Below, piece after piece: positions 42,867-52,853 of a stretch of DNA of 64,000 nucleotides. A program made the position numbers and the translations under genes. The DNA is from Woeseiaceae bacterium (lineage in GTDB: Bacteria > Pseudomonadota > Gammaproteobacteria > Steroidobacterales > Woeseiaceae). Within the stretch, counting starts at the first letter, position 1, and each line of letters starts with the position of its first letter. The stretch is taken from positions 124,001 through 188,000 of the forward strand of contig JAJFKP010000027.1 in assembly GCA_021773135.1 (NCBI GenBank). Reading direction: 5' to 3'. A model generated the notes under the pieces. The model saw only the letters and a list, made by a program, of their open reading frames with translations. It was not told where the DNA came from and did not search any database.

Positions 42867-43738
42867 TCAGCAAACTCGAAGCCGGTTTTCGGCCCGCGAA
42901 TTGCTGGCGGCGCAGGCAGATTACCCTCAATTCGAGGCCAGGCAACAGGAAATCCGGTTCCGGCGATCAGGTCACCTTCCGCGAGCCCCTCGCGATCGAC
43001 GCCGAACGAAGAACCCTGGCCCTTACGCCTGCATCCATCTGCAATATACACGGTTGTATAAACCCGTCGGGTCGCATTCGTGTCGTTGGCTTCCGCTGCA
43101 TGGATAGTCCTGGCATGGTGGAAAATAACCGAACCCAGCGGGGCTTCGATCCAGACGAAAGGCCTGTCGGCGACCTCCGGTTCCTGTAGCAAAGCAACCG
43201 GATCTCCCCCGCGTAACTGGCCGATATCCACAAACAGATCCCTGCCGATCTTGTGTGAACCCTGCACGTAGCCCATAACGCCGCCGCCGAGCCTGACGCC
43301 ATCCAGTGGAATCCATGCCGAGACAAGTCTCGGTTCGTCGACTGGCCAAAACGGAAAGTCGGCATGCGCATCTGTCTGCCTGCCGCCTGCTTCCTTGTAC
43401 AACGCCTGGTCGTGCCAGAGTCGTACACAATCGCTCTCGAGCAGCACGGCTGCGGCGGCGCAAAGCCGCAAATGAAAGGTCAGTGGAGCGACTGATGAAT
43501 GATCTTCCCACAGTCCTTTGCACTGTATGAATGTCTGCTCATACAGGTTCTTGTCGGAAAGACTGCGGTTGTCGTCGGCGGTGCGGAAGCGGACAGCCGC
43601 GTCAATGGATTTGGCGTACTTCCCGAGCTCACCGGCCGTGAAGAAATCCTCGACCAGGAGGAAGCCGTCCGCCTTGAAGCGATCGACCAGCAGCGGGTTG
43701 ATCCCGGACATTGTTGCGGCCGAATCTGCCTGCATCAC
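42863..43738 (-). CDS. PhyH-family Fe(II)/2-oxoglutarate dioxygenase
   Basis: 291 residues with the triad His125 and Asp127 ('TDAHADFPFWP') and His213 ('ARTIHAAEAND'), plus a following Arg pair ('ATRRVYTTV'). It is co-translated with the exported adenosine deaminase gene. The substrate is unknown; a link to nucleosides is suggested only by position. The start may be GTG 43738 or ATG 43735. Confidence 0.85.
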   Translation of the reverse strand: MMQADSAATMSGINPLLVDRFKADGFLLVEDFFTAGELGKYAKSIDAAVRFRTADDNRSLSDKNLYEQTFIQCKGLWEDHSSVAPLTFHLRLCAAAAVLLESDCVRLWHDQALYKEAGGRQTDAHADFPFWPVDEPRLVSAWIPLDGVRLGGGVMGYVQGSHKIGRDLFVDIGQLRGGDPVALLQEPEVADRPFVWIEAPLGSVIFHHARTIHAAEANDTNATRRVYTTVYIADGCRRKGQGSSFGVDREGLAEGDLIAGTGFPVAWPRIEGNLPAPPAIRGPKTGFEFAE

Positions 43739-43813
43739 GTGGTCAATACCTGCTTTGTCCTGCGCGAAATCACGCTCCAGAGATGTCGACTATAGCGAAG
43801 AAATATCAAGAAT

Positions 43814-43826
43814 AATAACCGTTATT
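43814..43826. promoter_or_regulatory. Candidate operator upstream of PhyH-deaminase operon
   Basis: AATAAC-C-GTTATT is a perfect 6-bp inverted repeat about 75 bases upstream of the PhyH start, within an AT-rich gap (43739-43855). It could be an operator. No regulator gene is adjacent, and chance cannot be excluded. Confidence 0.3.
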
Positions 43827-43855
43827 AATCAATTAATTACAGTAGATATCTAATG

Positions 43856-45364
43856 TTAATTATCTTTATCGGTCGCCTCCAGGTCGGCCTTGAATCTCGC
43901 GTTGGGCGGCGGTTGTTTCCAGATATTTTTGCCCGTGTGTTGCGGCGTTTCATGTTTTGAGAAAAATTCATCCAGCGCGTCGACCAACCGGTCGCGTAAT
44001 GGTTGCCGCGGCGGTTCCGCAGCATGTCGCTCGCCAAAGGGATGCGCCAGGTCGTACCAATAATCTGTCGGTGTATCGCTCGATTCCTGCTGATAGTAAC
44101 GCGCCAGTTTCCACCGCCCATCCGTAACCATCCGCGCATGGCCACGTTCTGCAAACTGGAGTGTCCGCCAGCTCGTGCTGCGCTTACCTTGCAGGAGGGT
44201 CCGCATTGATCGCCCGGGACCATAGTCCGTTTCGGTAATCTCACCCCCCGTTGCGAAATCGAGCACAGTCACGTGCAGGTCCATCAGGTCCACCAGTTCA
44301 CCGCGAGACTGCGATTCCCGGAACTCGTCGCCGGGCGCATGGATGATCATGGGTATGCGAATCGTTTCTTCGTAGAAGTTTGGGCCATTTGTTGCATTGG
44401 TCTTGCCATACAGGCCGTACTGGCCGACGAGCAGACCGTGGTCGGACGTGTATACGAGCAGCGTATTGTCCAGCAGTCCGCGGCCCTGGAGCGCGTCCAG
44501 GAGTCGGCCCACCTGGTCGTCGATCAGGGAAACGGCGGCGAGATACTGCGACAGCTGCTCGATGTGATCTGCGGGCGTCGTCGTCTGCGCGCCGCGATCC
44601 GGCAGGTCAGATGCGCCCCCGGCTCTCACGATGTCATTCGCGACCCGCCGATACTTGTCCACCAGTCGCTCCGGCAAACCGACAAATGGCGCATGCGGTT
44701 CCGTGAAATTCAGGCTGACAAAGAAGGGCTTCGGCGACGGCATATCAATAAAGCGGATGGCCTCCTCGGTTAGGAAGCGTGCCTGGACGCCGGTGTGCTG
44801 AATTTCGGTATTGTCGCTCGAGAAATGTACGGTGCCGCTGTGGACATACTGATTTTGCCAACCGGCCTTGTAAGGGTTGTAGCTCAGCCAGCGATCGAAG
44901 CCCGCCTGCGGTGGCCGACTGTCGGTCGTCGCGTGCCACTTGCCGAACAATCCGGTCCGGTAGCCTTCGTCAACCAGACGTTCGGACAAGAGCTTTTCGC
45001 CTGCAAGCCAGTCGGCATCATATTCCGCGGCTTCGCTTAAGAAATCGTGCACACCATGTTGCGATGGCATTTTGCCAGTGTAATAGCTTGCTCGTGCCGC
45101 GGAGCAGACGGGCGCCGGTGTCATTGCGTTTTCGAATAGCACACCTTGATCCGCCAGCCAGTCAATGTTGGGCGTCTCGATCTGACTGAGTCCGTATGCG
45201 CCCAACGCCCACTGGGCATGGTCGTCCGCCATTACGACAATAATGTTTGGCTGGTCGCCGGACTGGCCTGATGCGCTGGCCGCGCACAGCAACAACAACA
45301 TTGTGCCCGCGATTGAGAGAGAATCAAAAGTGCGAACGTTGTAAAAACGCTTGAACGTGATCAT
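43856..45364 (-). CDS. Exported sulfatase (CSAAR type)
   Basis: 502 residues with a signal peptide (ending near 'AASASG'). The alkaline-phosphatase-fold features are present: metal aspartates in 'NIIVVMADDHAQWALG' and the maturation motif C-S-A-A-R in 'PAPVCSAARASYYTGKMPS', whose cysteine becomes formylglycine in class I sulfatases. ATG 45364 is chosen because the signal peptide starts there; the frame stays open to 45457. It lies downstream of the large TonB receptor gene but a strong terminator intervenes, so it probably has its own promoter. The sulfated substrate is unknown. Confidence 0.88.
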   Translation of the reverse strand: MITFKRFYNVRTFDSLSIAGTMLLLLCAASASGQSGDQPNIIVVMADDHAQWALGAYGLSQIETPNIDWLADQGVLFENAMTPAPVCSAARASYYTGKMPSQHGVHDFLSEAAEYDADWLAGEKLLSERLVDEGYRTGLFGKWHATTDSRPPQAGFDRWLSYNPYKAGWQNQYVHSGTVHFSSDNTEIQHTGVQARFLTEEAIRFIDMPSPKPFFVSLNFTEPHAPFVGLPERLVDKYRRVANDIVRAGGASDLPDRGAQTTTPADHIEQLSQYLAAVSLIDDQVGRLLDALQGRGLLDNTLLVYTSDHGLLVGQYGLYGKTNATNGPNFYEETIRIPMIIHAPGDEFRESQSRGELVDLMDLHVTVLDFATGGEITETDYGPGRSMRTLLQGKRSTSWRTLQFAERGHARMVTDGRWKLARYYQQESSDTPTDYWYDLAHPFGERHAAEPPRQPLRDRLVDALDEFFSKHETPQHTGKNIWKQPPPNARFKADLEATDKDN

Positions 45365-45413
45365 TATTTTTTCGACACAGAGTTCTGGCCCCTTGCTCCG
45401 AAATCCTGCGTAC

Positions 45414-45441
45414 AAAAAAAGGCGCTCCAGAGAGGAGCGCC
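45414..45441 (-). terminator. Intrinsic terminator of the large TonB receptor gene
   Basis: On the minus strand GGCGCTCC-TCTCT-GGAGCGCC, an 8-bp perfect GC-rich stem, is followed by seven T residues. It lies 41 bases beyond the receptor's stop codon and just ahead of the sulfatase start. Confidence 0.9.
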
Positions 45442-45481
45442 TTTCTCGTAACACCAACGGCCTCTAAGAATTGCGAAAGAC

Positions 45482-48400
45482 CTAGAACTCACCCCGGATG
45501 CCCAACTGGATTCGATACAGCGAATCAATTGAGTCAGGTGCCTCTACAGGCGGGGTGAAGTTTGTGTACGTGTAAACGCCGGTAACCGGGTCAACTGACG
45601 CGTCAACGACACCAATTGCAGAATCAATGTCAGTCGGTACGAAGTATCGCTTCGTGCCGTTGCTGTCGTTCAGCAGATTAAACACGTTCTCGAAATCGAG
45701 ATATACCTTCAGTTTGGCATCGCCGAAGCCCAGCGGAATTTCCTGCTGGATGCGGATGTCGAGATCTGACTGCCAGTCTTCGCTCAAACCGCCTTTGCCC
45801 GTGATCGCGCCACGTGCAAAACCTTCACCGTCAGTAAAGGCGAAGAATGCCGATTGATCAAAGCCGGGGTCGAAGATTACGTTCGGGTCTCCAGCGCCAG
45901 TGGGGACGTAGAGCAGGTTGCGTGCACGTCCGCCGGTATCGCCGATGCCGGCGGTGAAGTCGCCGCCGTTGAACACAGCGCTCAGCTCATGACCTTCACG
46001 CAACTGGTAGAACGCAGTAAGGCTTGTCGCGTGGCCAGAAATAAACTCGTTCGAAATCGTGCCCTGCAGCGTAAAGTTCTGCTGGTTGTTACGCAGCGAC
46101 ACGCCAACCGGTGGGCTCACAATGTCCCTTGCAACAACCGCGCGGAAATTTTCGGCTGCTGTGAACGATGTTCCCGGATTGCCTACTTCTGACTCGTTGT
46201 AAGCATATCCGCCGCCGACATTCAGGCTCCAGGCGTCGCCCCACTGGAAAACCTTGGACGCTTGAATAGCCATGGTGAACGTGTGGCCATCGTCGCCAAT
46301 GCGATTGGTAAAGTAGACGTCCTGGTTGCCACCTTCACAGGCCGGCGTCACGTTGCTGAATCCCTGGCGCGGTCCATTAAACGTAGCGTTACATCCCGGC
46401 AGCAGCGGGTCGATCTGCTGATAGGTTGGCCTGCCGTCGGCGGTCGTCCCCGTCTGATTGAGTGACAGGTCAAGAAAGTCGACGGAATCATTCAGGTCCG
46501 AGTAGATCAGGTCCAGTTTCACAAGCCAGTCGCTGAAGAATTCCATGTCGGTCAGCGTGTTGTGCTCAACGCCGAAGCTGTAACGATTCACGGTCGGCAA
46601 TTTGAAGTTCGGATCTGTGGCATTGACAGTTCCCGCCGTGGCAAGTGCCTGAGCCTGGCCCGCATCGACCACGCACTGCGGTATGCCCTGGAAGCTGCCG
46701 CTGGCCAATACGTTTTCCGTTCCCGGAGGACAGCTTGACAGGTCGCCTACACCGAGTGCGCCACCGAAGTTCTGGTAGGCATTGGAGAACCAGACCGTTG
46801 GATCATTGCCGGAAAACACACCGAATCCGAGCGACATTCGTGTATCGCCAAACCGCTCTGGCAGCGTGTAGTTCAAGCCAATTCGTGGCTGGATTGCGTC
46901 AAGCTTATCGAACGATATCTGGTTTGACATTCCGTATCGCGCTACATAGTTCGGGTTAAGCATCGGCAGATCGTCCGTTGCATACCAGTCATAGCGCAAA
47001 CCGTAAATCAGCTGCAGGTCATCGTTAATGTCCCACTGGTCCTGCAGGAACAGGGAGTGGATGTCACGGGTGAATATTGCCGCAGCGTCATTCGGATTCT
47101 GGGTGAACGAGACACCCTGTCGAATGTTGGCGACCGTGCCGGCGGTAAGACGCGGCAGCACTTCGGTGTCGAAGTCGCCGGTGCCGTCGAAAATCAACGT
47201 GCCTGTTGCATTGATGATGAACAGGTTGAACACATCCAATGTCTCGTATTCATAGCCGCCCGTGATCAGGTGGTCTCCCATTACGTAATCAAATTTCAGC
47301 TTCAGCTGGTCCTTCTTGGTATTAAGCTCGTTCGCTGAACGGAAAGTACCCGGACCAGACGTGAAATCGGAACCGAAGAATTCGTTGCCGAACGGTAAGC
47401 CGATCTGAATGCGCGGAATCGGATTAGGACCTTGCGCTTCGCCGCCGCCCAGTGGGTTCTGGATATCCTCGACGTCCTGAGTTGAATAGCGGAACTCGGT
47501 AGAAAACTGATCGGTCCAGTTGGAATACAGTCGAAGTCCCAGTGTTTCAGAGTCCGAACCGCGGTTATGGAAGTTGTCCGAGAACGTGAAGTTGCCGCGA
47601 CTGCCGGGTCCGATGTCATCCGCGATGATGGTGTTCTCTTTGAGGCTTGAATAGGTTGCCTCCAGTCGGTGATAGTCATTGATGTTCCAGTCGATACGAC
47701 CAAACAGTCGCTCAGATGTAACAGGAAGATTGCGCACAACCTCACCGGGGTCACGGCCATATTGGTTTATCAGGACGTCGCGGATCTGGTTGACCTGATC
47801 CGTCGTGAAAATCGTCTTCTTGATCGGGAAGTTGCTGTCAACCGTGCCAACTTCGTTGATCGATGCAGTATCTGTCTCTTCGTATGAGGCGTAGAAGAAC
47901 AGCTTGTCCTGCAGGATCGGGCCGCTGATTTCGACACCATAATTCTTGCGTTCGAACACGCCCTGATCGAAGGCAACACCGTCAAGCGTGTCCCCGGTCA
48001 GGCCGTCGTCGTTATACAGGTAGAAACCGGAGCCGTGGAATTCATTGCCACCGGACTTGGTAACGACGTTGACGTTACAGCCGCTGAACTGACCGTATTC
48101 AACAGATACGGGCGCAAATTCGACCGCCGCTGCGGCAACGGTATCGAACGGAATGGGAAACGAGAACCTCGCCAGGTTGCCGGACAGGTTCAGGCCAAAC
48201 GCATCAGTTGCTCTTACACCGTCAACGGTGAACGAGTTGGTTCGGCTTGAGCCGCCGAGACAGCTGATTGCGCCAGCCTGGTCACCGCCATCTCCCGAGG
48301 CGCCGATGCTGATTCTCGGATCAACGCGAATAACGTCGCGAATCTGCCGCTGAGTTGAAGGCATATTGGTGATGTCTTCGAGCGAGAAAGACGAGCTGGG

Positions 48401-48838
48401 GCCGGACGCTACAGTTACCATCGACACCTGCGCCGCAGTAACGGTTATTTCGTCAATCGCCTCGTTTGCTTCCTCGAGCGTCACGGTAAAGGATGCGCTG
48501 CCTGCAATGTCTGCGTACAGATCGGTAATCAGCAGGTCTTCATACTCGCCGCCATCGATTCGTACTGTGTAGGGACCGCCCGCGCTGATTGATCGGAAGC
48601 TGATTACACCTCTGTTGTCGGCCCTGACCGAACGCCGACCGCCGTCGCGCGAGTCGATGATAGTGGCGGTTACTCCGGCGGCTGGCGAGCCGTCCGGTTG
48701 CAACACGGTACCCGTGACCGAGGAGGTGATCTCCTGTGCACTGACGGTTGTACCGACCATGGCAAAAGCAAGCGTAGCGGCTGTTGCGAGCAGCAAACCC
48801 CTGCGTCCGATTCCAAGCAGTTTTCCTAAGCGTCTCAT
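45482..48838 (-). CDS. Large TonB-dependent receptor with N-terminal carboxypeptidase-regulatory domain
   Basis: 1118 residues. A signal peptide (ending near 'TTVSAQE') is followed by a CarboxypepD_reg-like beta-sandwich ('SSVTGTVLQPDGSPAAGVTA'), then the plug ('TQRQIRDVIRVDPRISIGAS', 'TNSFTVDGVRATDAFG', 'VNVVTKSGGNEFHGSGFYLY'), and a long barrel. This is the Oar/SusC-like architecture used for large ligands such as oligosaccharides or peptides. Sulfatase genes lie on both sides, which suggests sulfated glycans or other sulfated organics as the ligand. A strong terminator follows. Confidence 0.92.
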   Translation of the reverse strand: MRRLGKLLGIGRRGLLLATAATLAFAMVGTTVSAQEITSSVTGTVLQPDGSPAAGVTATIIDSRDGGRRSVRADNRGVISFRSISAGGPYTVRIDGGEYEDLLITDLYADIAGSASFTVTLEEANEAIDEITVTAAQVSMVTVASGPSSSFSLEDITNMPSTQRQIRDVIRVDPRISIGASGDGGDQAGAISCLGGSSRTNSFTVDGVRATDAFGLNLSGNLARFSFPIPFDTVAAAAVEFAPVSVEYGQFSGCNVNVVTKSGGNEFHGSGFYLYNDDGLTGDTLDGVAFDQGVFERKNYGVEISGPILQDKLFFYASYEETDTASINEVGTVDSNFPIKKTIFTTDQVNQIRDVLINQYGRDPGEVVRNLPVTSERLFGRIDWNINDYHRLEATYSSLKENTIIADDIGPGSRGNFTFSDNFHNRGSDSETLGLRLYSNWTDQFSTEFRYSTQDVEDIQNPLGGGEAQGPNPIPRIQIGLPFGNEFFGSDFTSGPGTFRSANELNTKKDQLKLKFDYVMGDHLITGGYEYETLDVFNLFIINATGTLIFDGTGDFDTEVLPRLTAGTVANIRQGVSFTQNPNDAAAIFTRDIHSLFLQDQWDINDDLQLIYGLRYDWYATDDLPMLNPNYVARYGMSNQISFDKLDAIQPRIGLNYTLPERFGDTRMSLGFGVFSGNDPTVWFSNAYQNFGGALGVGDLSSCPPGTENVLASGSFQGIPQCVVDAGQAQALATAGTVNATDPNFKLPTVNRYSFGVEHNTLTDMEFFSDWLVKLDLIYSDLNDSVDFLDLSLNQTGTTADGRPTYQQIDPLLPGCNATFNGPRQGFSNVTPACEGGNQDVYFTNRIGDDGHTFTMAIQASKVFQWGDAWSLNVGGGYAYNESEVGNPGTSFTAAENFRAVVARDIVSPPVGVSLRNNQQNFTLQGTISNEFISGHATSLTAFYQLREGHELSAVFNGGDFTAGIGDTGGRARNLLYVPTGAGDPNVIFDPGFDQSAFFAFTDGEGFARGAITGKGGLSEDWQSDLDIRIQQEIPLGFGDAKLKVYLDFENVFNLLNDSNGTKRYFVPTDIDSAIGVVDASVDPVTGVYTYTNFTPPVEAPDSIDSLYRIQLGIRGEF

Positions 48839-49454
48839 TCGAGTCCCCTAATACAAAAGTTTTCTGGTGGCAGAGTGAACGCACTGGGAATCGCGAACAT
48901 GTCGGCCTTAGTCATTGTGCTAATTTTTTGCTCAATCAACTGAGCGTCAGAATCGAGTGCGGCTTTAACCGGTTTCAGAGTAGCGTTGCGTGTTAACAAC
49001 GATTGCCCGGGCCAGCGTCGTGCCGCCAAAAGATTCTTGATTCTTCTTCGTACGATTGACGAAATTCAATTAATTGATCGCTCCGGCCGGAATGATACCT
49101 CCTTGCAGATGGCAATGGTATTTATTTGCACCGGGTTTATGCGGGACCGCAGCCTTTTGGAAAATCTGCAATAAAAGTTATTTTATTCTATTTCTCATTG
49201 GTTTAAACGCGCTACTTAAGTCAGGTTCTTAAGTTATTCCAGTCAAATTCAAAGACAGAATCGTAGGTTATTTCGTCAGGATACCGGTTGCTGTTCGGCG
49301 ACCGTGTTTTTGGTGCGAATAGCGCCGTTAACAGGATCGAGAATTCGATAATGCGCAGCTCGTGCGGCACCTATATCATTGCGCTGGCCGCCACTGTCAT
49401 CGTTGCAGAAAAGCCAATGCTTTGGATTATCGCTGTTTTACAGGAAACTGAACA
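48839..49454. other. Long intergenic region between receptor and sulfatase
   Basis: 616 bases without a convincing gene. It must contain the promoters of the receptor (minus) and the sulfatase (plus). Stretches near 49060-49080 and 49170-49240 are AT-rich. I saw no tRNA, strong hairpin or recognisable operator. Confidence 0.4.
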
Positions 49455-50942
49455 ATGTACACCGCGAACTTTATGAATCAACAATGTTTCGGCTTCAGAT
49501 CTCCCGCAACCGGGATGGCCGTCGCAACAACACTTGCAACAATCCTTGTCTTTGGCCTGTGCATTTCGATCGGTTCTGCAAGGGCAGCGACGCAGCCAAA
49601 CATTTTGCTGATCTATGTCGACGATCTGGGTTACGGCGACCTGGGTAGTTACGGGCATCCTGTGTTGCAGACACCGAATATCGATGCGCTCGCAGCCGAG
49701 GGCCTGAGCCTTACCAGTTACTACGCCCCGTCGGCGCTGTGTTCTCCCTCCAGGGCTGGATTGCTCACCGGGCGACACCCTTACAGAACGGGCATCAAGA
49801 GCTGGATACCCGAGAACAGCGGCGTTTATTTGAGAGACAACGAGATTACGCTGGCAGAAGTTCTGAAGGCAGAAGGATATGCAACGGCACATATCGGCAA
49901 GTGGCACCTGAATTCAGATCTGGGCAGTACTTCTGAACCGCAACCAACGGACCAGGGTTTCGACTATTTCTACGGGCACAATGCCTTCCAGATTCCCAAT
50001 AATCACAACCCGACCAACATTTTTCGGAACAAGACTCCGTTGCCGATGCAGGAAGGTTATACCGCCGATCTGTATGCGGCAGAGGCGATTCGCTGGCTCG
50101 AGCGACGGGACGACGCTGAGCCCTTCTTTTTGTACCTGAGTATGGCCGAGCCTCATACATCGATCGCAAATCCGCCGGAATACAACAGGATCTACAGGCA
50201 ATACACGAAGGGCGAGATCGTGCCCATTCCGAATGGCATGCCGAGTCCGCCCAAGGATGAACTCATTCCGCGCGGCCCGGGCGAGTACTACGCCAACATA
50301 ACCTACATGGATGCCCAGCTGGGTCGCGTTCTCGACTGGCTGCGGGATCAAGATCTGGAAGATGACACGGTCGTCGTATTTTCCAGCGATAACGGTCCGG
50401 TAACGTCTCGCTGGATAAACTGGTGGGAGGTTAACGCACATGGCAGTACAGGTGGGTTTCGCGGTCGTAAGCATTTTCTCTATGAAGGTGGCATCCGCGT
50501 GCCGACCATCATTCGCTACCCTGGCGTTATCGAGCCGGAATCGGTGTCAGACGCGCCGGCCGTCGGTATGGACCTGTTCGTGACGCTCACAGCGATCGGT
50601 GGTGGCGACGTGCCCGCTGATCGTGCGATCGACGGAGTTGACCTGCGGCCACTCTGGACCAATGGTCAATTGCCGGACCGCAGCCTTTTCTGGGCGCTGG
50701 ATGCTGTTTCTGACCTGGAATTCGCATTGCGCAACGGGCCATGGAAACTCTTGCTGGACCGGCAGCAGACGCCACGGGAGCTGTACAACCTCGCAGATGA
50801 CCCGCTCGAACTGTTCAACCTGATCGATGCGGAGGGTGGCAGGGTTGAGTCACTTGCGAGAGAGGCCGCCGACGTCATTGCAGAGATCGCAAACGATCCG
50901 CTCCGACCACGGCAGGGTGCTGTGTCGACCTACCAGGAATGA
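49455..50942 (+). CDS. Exported sulfatase (CSPSR type)
   Basis: 495 residues with a long signal peptide (ending near 'GSARAA'). Features are canonical: 'NILLIYVDDLGYGDLG' for calcium binding and C-S-P-S-R in 'PSALCSPSRAGLLTGRHPYR' for formylglycine. 'ATAHIGKWHLNSD' and 'VVVFSSDNGPV' complete the active site. It resembles arylsulfatase A-like and glycan sulfatases. It overlaps the nucleoside hydrolase gene by 4 bases, an unexpected pairing. Confidence 0.9.
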   Translation: MYTANFMNQQCFGFRSPATGMAVATTLATILVFGLCISIGSARAATQPNILLIYVDDLGYGDLGSYGHPVLQTPNIDALAAEGLSLTSYYAPSALCSPSRAGLLTGRHPYRTGIKSWIPENSGVYLRDNEITLAEVLKAEGYATAHIGKWHLNSDLGSTSEPQPTDQGFDYFYGHNAFQIPNNHNPTNIFRNKTPLPMQEGYTADLYAAEAIRWLERRDDAEPFFLYLSMAEPHTSIANPPEYNRIYRQYTKGEIVPIPNGMPSPPKDELIPRGPGEYYANITYMDAQLGRVLDWLRDQDLEDDTVVVFSSDNGPVTSRWINWWEVNAHGSTGGFRGRKHFLYEGGIRVPTIIRYPGVIEPESVSDAPAVGMDLFVTLTAIGGGDVPADRAIDGVDLRPLWTNGQLPDRSLFWALDAVSDLEFALRNGPWKLLLDRQQTPRELYNLADDPLELFNLIDAEGGRVESLAREAADVIAEIANDPLRPRQGAVSTYQE

Positions 50943-51928
50943 GTGCGCGGGCAAAAGTTAACACAATGAAACAGGTCATTTTCGATACTGACATCGGCAT
51001 CGATGATGCGATGGCGTTATTGTTCCTGCACTATGCGCCGGATGTCGAAATACGCGCGATCGTGACCGGTTTCGGCAATGCCAGCATTGCAGACACGACC
51101 CGCAATGCACTGTATATGAAAGAGCGATTCGGGATCGATGCACCTGTGTTTCGCGGCGCAGGCGCACCTTTCGGTGCAGCATTGGGCGAAGGCTACCCGG
51201 ATTTCGTCCACGGCAGAAACGGTTTGGGTGACATCGATATCGCCGATCCGGCTGGAAAACCGGATTCGCTCGATGCGGCACAGGCCATTGTCGACCTCGT
51301 GCGTGACAACCCCAAACAAATCTCGATCGTGGCTGTCGGGCGAATGACTAACATTGCGGAAGCGCTGGCACTGGACCCGCAGCTTCCTGATCACGTAGGC
51401 GAGCTGATTGTCATGGGCGGTGCTTTTGGCTTCAACGGTCATCGCGGCAATGTATCGCCGGTTGCCGAGGCCAACATAGCGGGTGACCCGCTGGCGGCGG
51501 ACATCGTGTTCTCGAGCGGCATGCCAACAACTATCGTCGGTCTTGACGTCACTAATGAAACCATCATGAATTCAACATACATTGACGGCTTGCGGCGTGA
51601 CGCGGGTGACGCCGGAGAATTTCTGCATCAGATTAGCCGCTATTACCTGGCGTTCAACGAGCGTTCGACAGGGAGATTCGAATGTTCGACGCACGATCCC
51701 AGCGCAGTGGCCTACCTGCTCAATCCGGGCATGTTCGAAACGCAGCAAGCGGCTGTTCGTGTTGTGACGGAAGGCATTGCGTTGGGCCAGACAATCTGGA
51801 GCGCACCTGATCCGAATTATTTCACGTCAGCCTGGAAGGATATTCCCACCTGCCAAATTTGCACTGGCGTTGATAGCGAGGCCTTGTTGCGCCTTTACCG
51901 GGATACGCTGTTAATGGCGGTGCAATAG
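50939..51928 (+). CDS. Inosine-uridine-type nucleoside hydrolase
   Basis: 329 residues. The calcium-binding signature 'FDTDIGIDDAMALL' (DTDxGxDD) is at the N-terminus, with 'ISIVAVGRMTNIAEAL' and 'ELIVMGGAFGF' later, as in nucleoside N-ribohydrolases. It splits nucleosides to base and ribose. No signal peptide is seen, so it is cytoplasmic. ATG 50939 overlaps the sulfatase stop; ATG 50966 is an alternative. The 3' end overlaps the convergent oxygenase gene by 18 bases. Confidence 0.9.
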   Translation: MSARAKVNTMKQVIFDTDIGIDDAMALLFLHYAPDVEIRAIVTGFGNASIADTTRNALYMKERFGIDAPVFRGAGAPFGAALGEGYPDFVHGRNGLGDIDIADPAGKPDSLDAAQAIVDLVRDNPKQISIVAVGRMTNIAEALALDPQLPDHVGELIVMGGAFGFNGHRGNVSPVAEANIAGDPLAADIVFSSGMPTTIVGLDVTNETIMNSTYIDGLRRDAGDAGEFLHQISRYYLAFNERSTGRFECSTHDPSAVAYLLNPGMFETQQAAVRVVTEGIALGQTIWSAPDPNYFTSAWKDIPTCQICTGVDSEALLRLYRDTLLMAVQ

Positions 51929-52759
51929 ACGGATTCGTTCATCCAGGTAGCTGCCGGACGTGTAGCGCTCGGATAATTTTACGTCGAATCTTGCTGTCAG
52001 GAAAAGTGGAACAGATATACGTGAGTCATTGGTGATTCGGTCGCCGGGATTGACGACGCGATGCGTAGCAGACGGATAATAGCCGCAGGTTGCCTCGCGC
52101 AACATGTCGCCGCTGTTAATGATGAGATCGCCGCGGTTGCCGGAGACATCGGTCCAGTTGCCGGCGGAATCCTTGACCTGCAGGCCGCCCTGGTTGGCCA
52201 CCGGAAGTATTGTCAGCAGATTAATGTCTTCATGTGGCGCGGCACGCACAGCGCCGGCTTCTTCGTTTCCCTCAAGAGGCGGGTAATGCAGTATGCGCAA
52301 CAAACTCGCATTTCTGCACAACATGCAGGGAAGCGGTTCGTAAAAGCGCGTCGTGACTGACTCGATGGTGAACTGCTGCAGCCATTCGAGAATCTCAAGG
52401 CCTAGTGCGAATGCCAGCTCGCGATAACGCAGAGTCCCGTCTGCGCATGTCGGCGGTATAGGTCCATTCGCCCCGACCTGGAAGAATTCCTTGAGGTCCC
52501 TGGTCGAGTGATCAATTGCTGTTTCAGATACCTGCGCTGGGTAGAAGCCGCCGCGACCCTCTGCAACCGAGTTTTCGCTGGCTAGGTAGCGTTGTTTATC
52601 ATCGTTGCCGAAAAACGCCATCCAGTCATCATATACCGCGTCCAGCAGCGAGCCTGGAATGGGATGGTCACGCAGAATCGCGAATCCGGAGTCGTGTAGA
52701 GAATTGACAAGTTCCGCTCCCGCGGATTTTGATTTATAACTGATTGTCTGGACGGCCAA
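51911..52759 (-). CDS. Isopenicillin-N-synthase-like 2-oxoglutarate/Fe(II) oxygenase
   Basis: 282 residues. Iron ligands are visible in 'RAAPHEDINLLTILP' (His, Asp) and 'PSATHRVVNPG' (His), and the 2-oxoglutarate clamp in 'DSRISVPLFL' (R-x-S). 'GGLQVKDSAGNWTDV' and 'LIINSGDMLREAT' are typical of this superfamily. The substrate is unknown. It stands alone, divergent from the exonuclease-like gene and convergent with the nucleoside hydrolase gene. Confidence 0.88.
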   Translation of the reverse strand: MAVQTISYKSKSAGAELVNSLHDSGFAILRDHPIPGSLLDAVYDDWMAFFGNDDKQRYLASENSVAEGRGGFYPAQVSETAIDHSTRDLKEFFQVGANGPIPPTCADGTLRYRELAFALGLEILEWLQQFTIESVTTRFYEPLPCMLCRNASLLRILHYPPLEGNEEAGAVRAAPHEDINLLTILPVANQGGLQVKDSAGNWTDVSGNRGDLIINSGDMLREATCGYYPSATHRVVNPGDRITNDSRISVPLFLTARFDVKLSERYTSGSYLDERIRLLHRH

Positions 52760-52853
52760 TTCGATTTGCTTCTGTCGTTATTGATTGCGGCAGCACGGGG
52801 TTGCCACTTACGGTCGTTATGATAACAAGCCGTCGATATTCAGAGGCAAAGAA

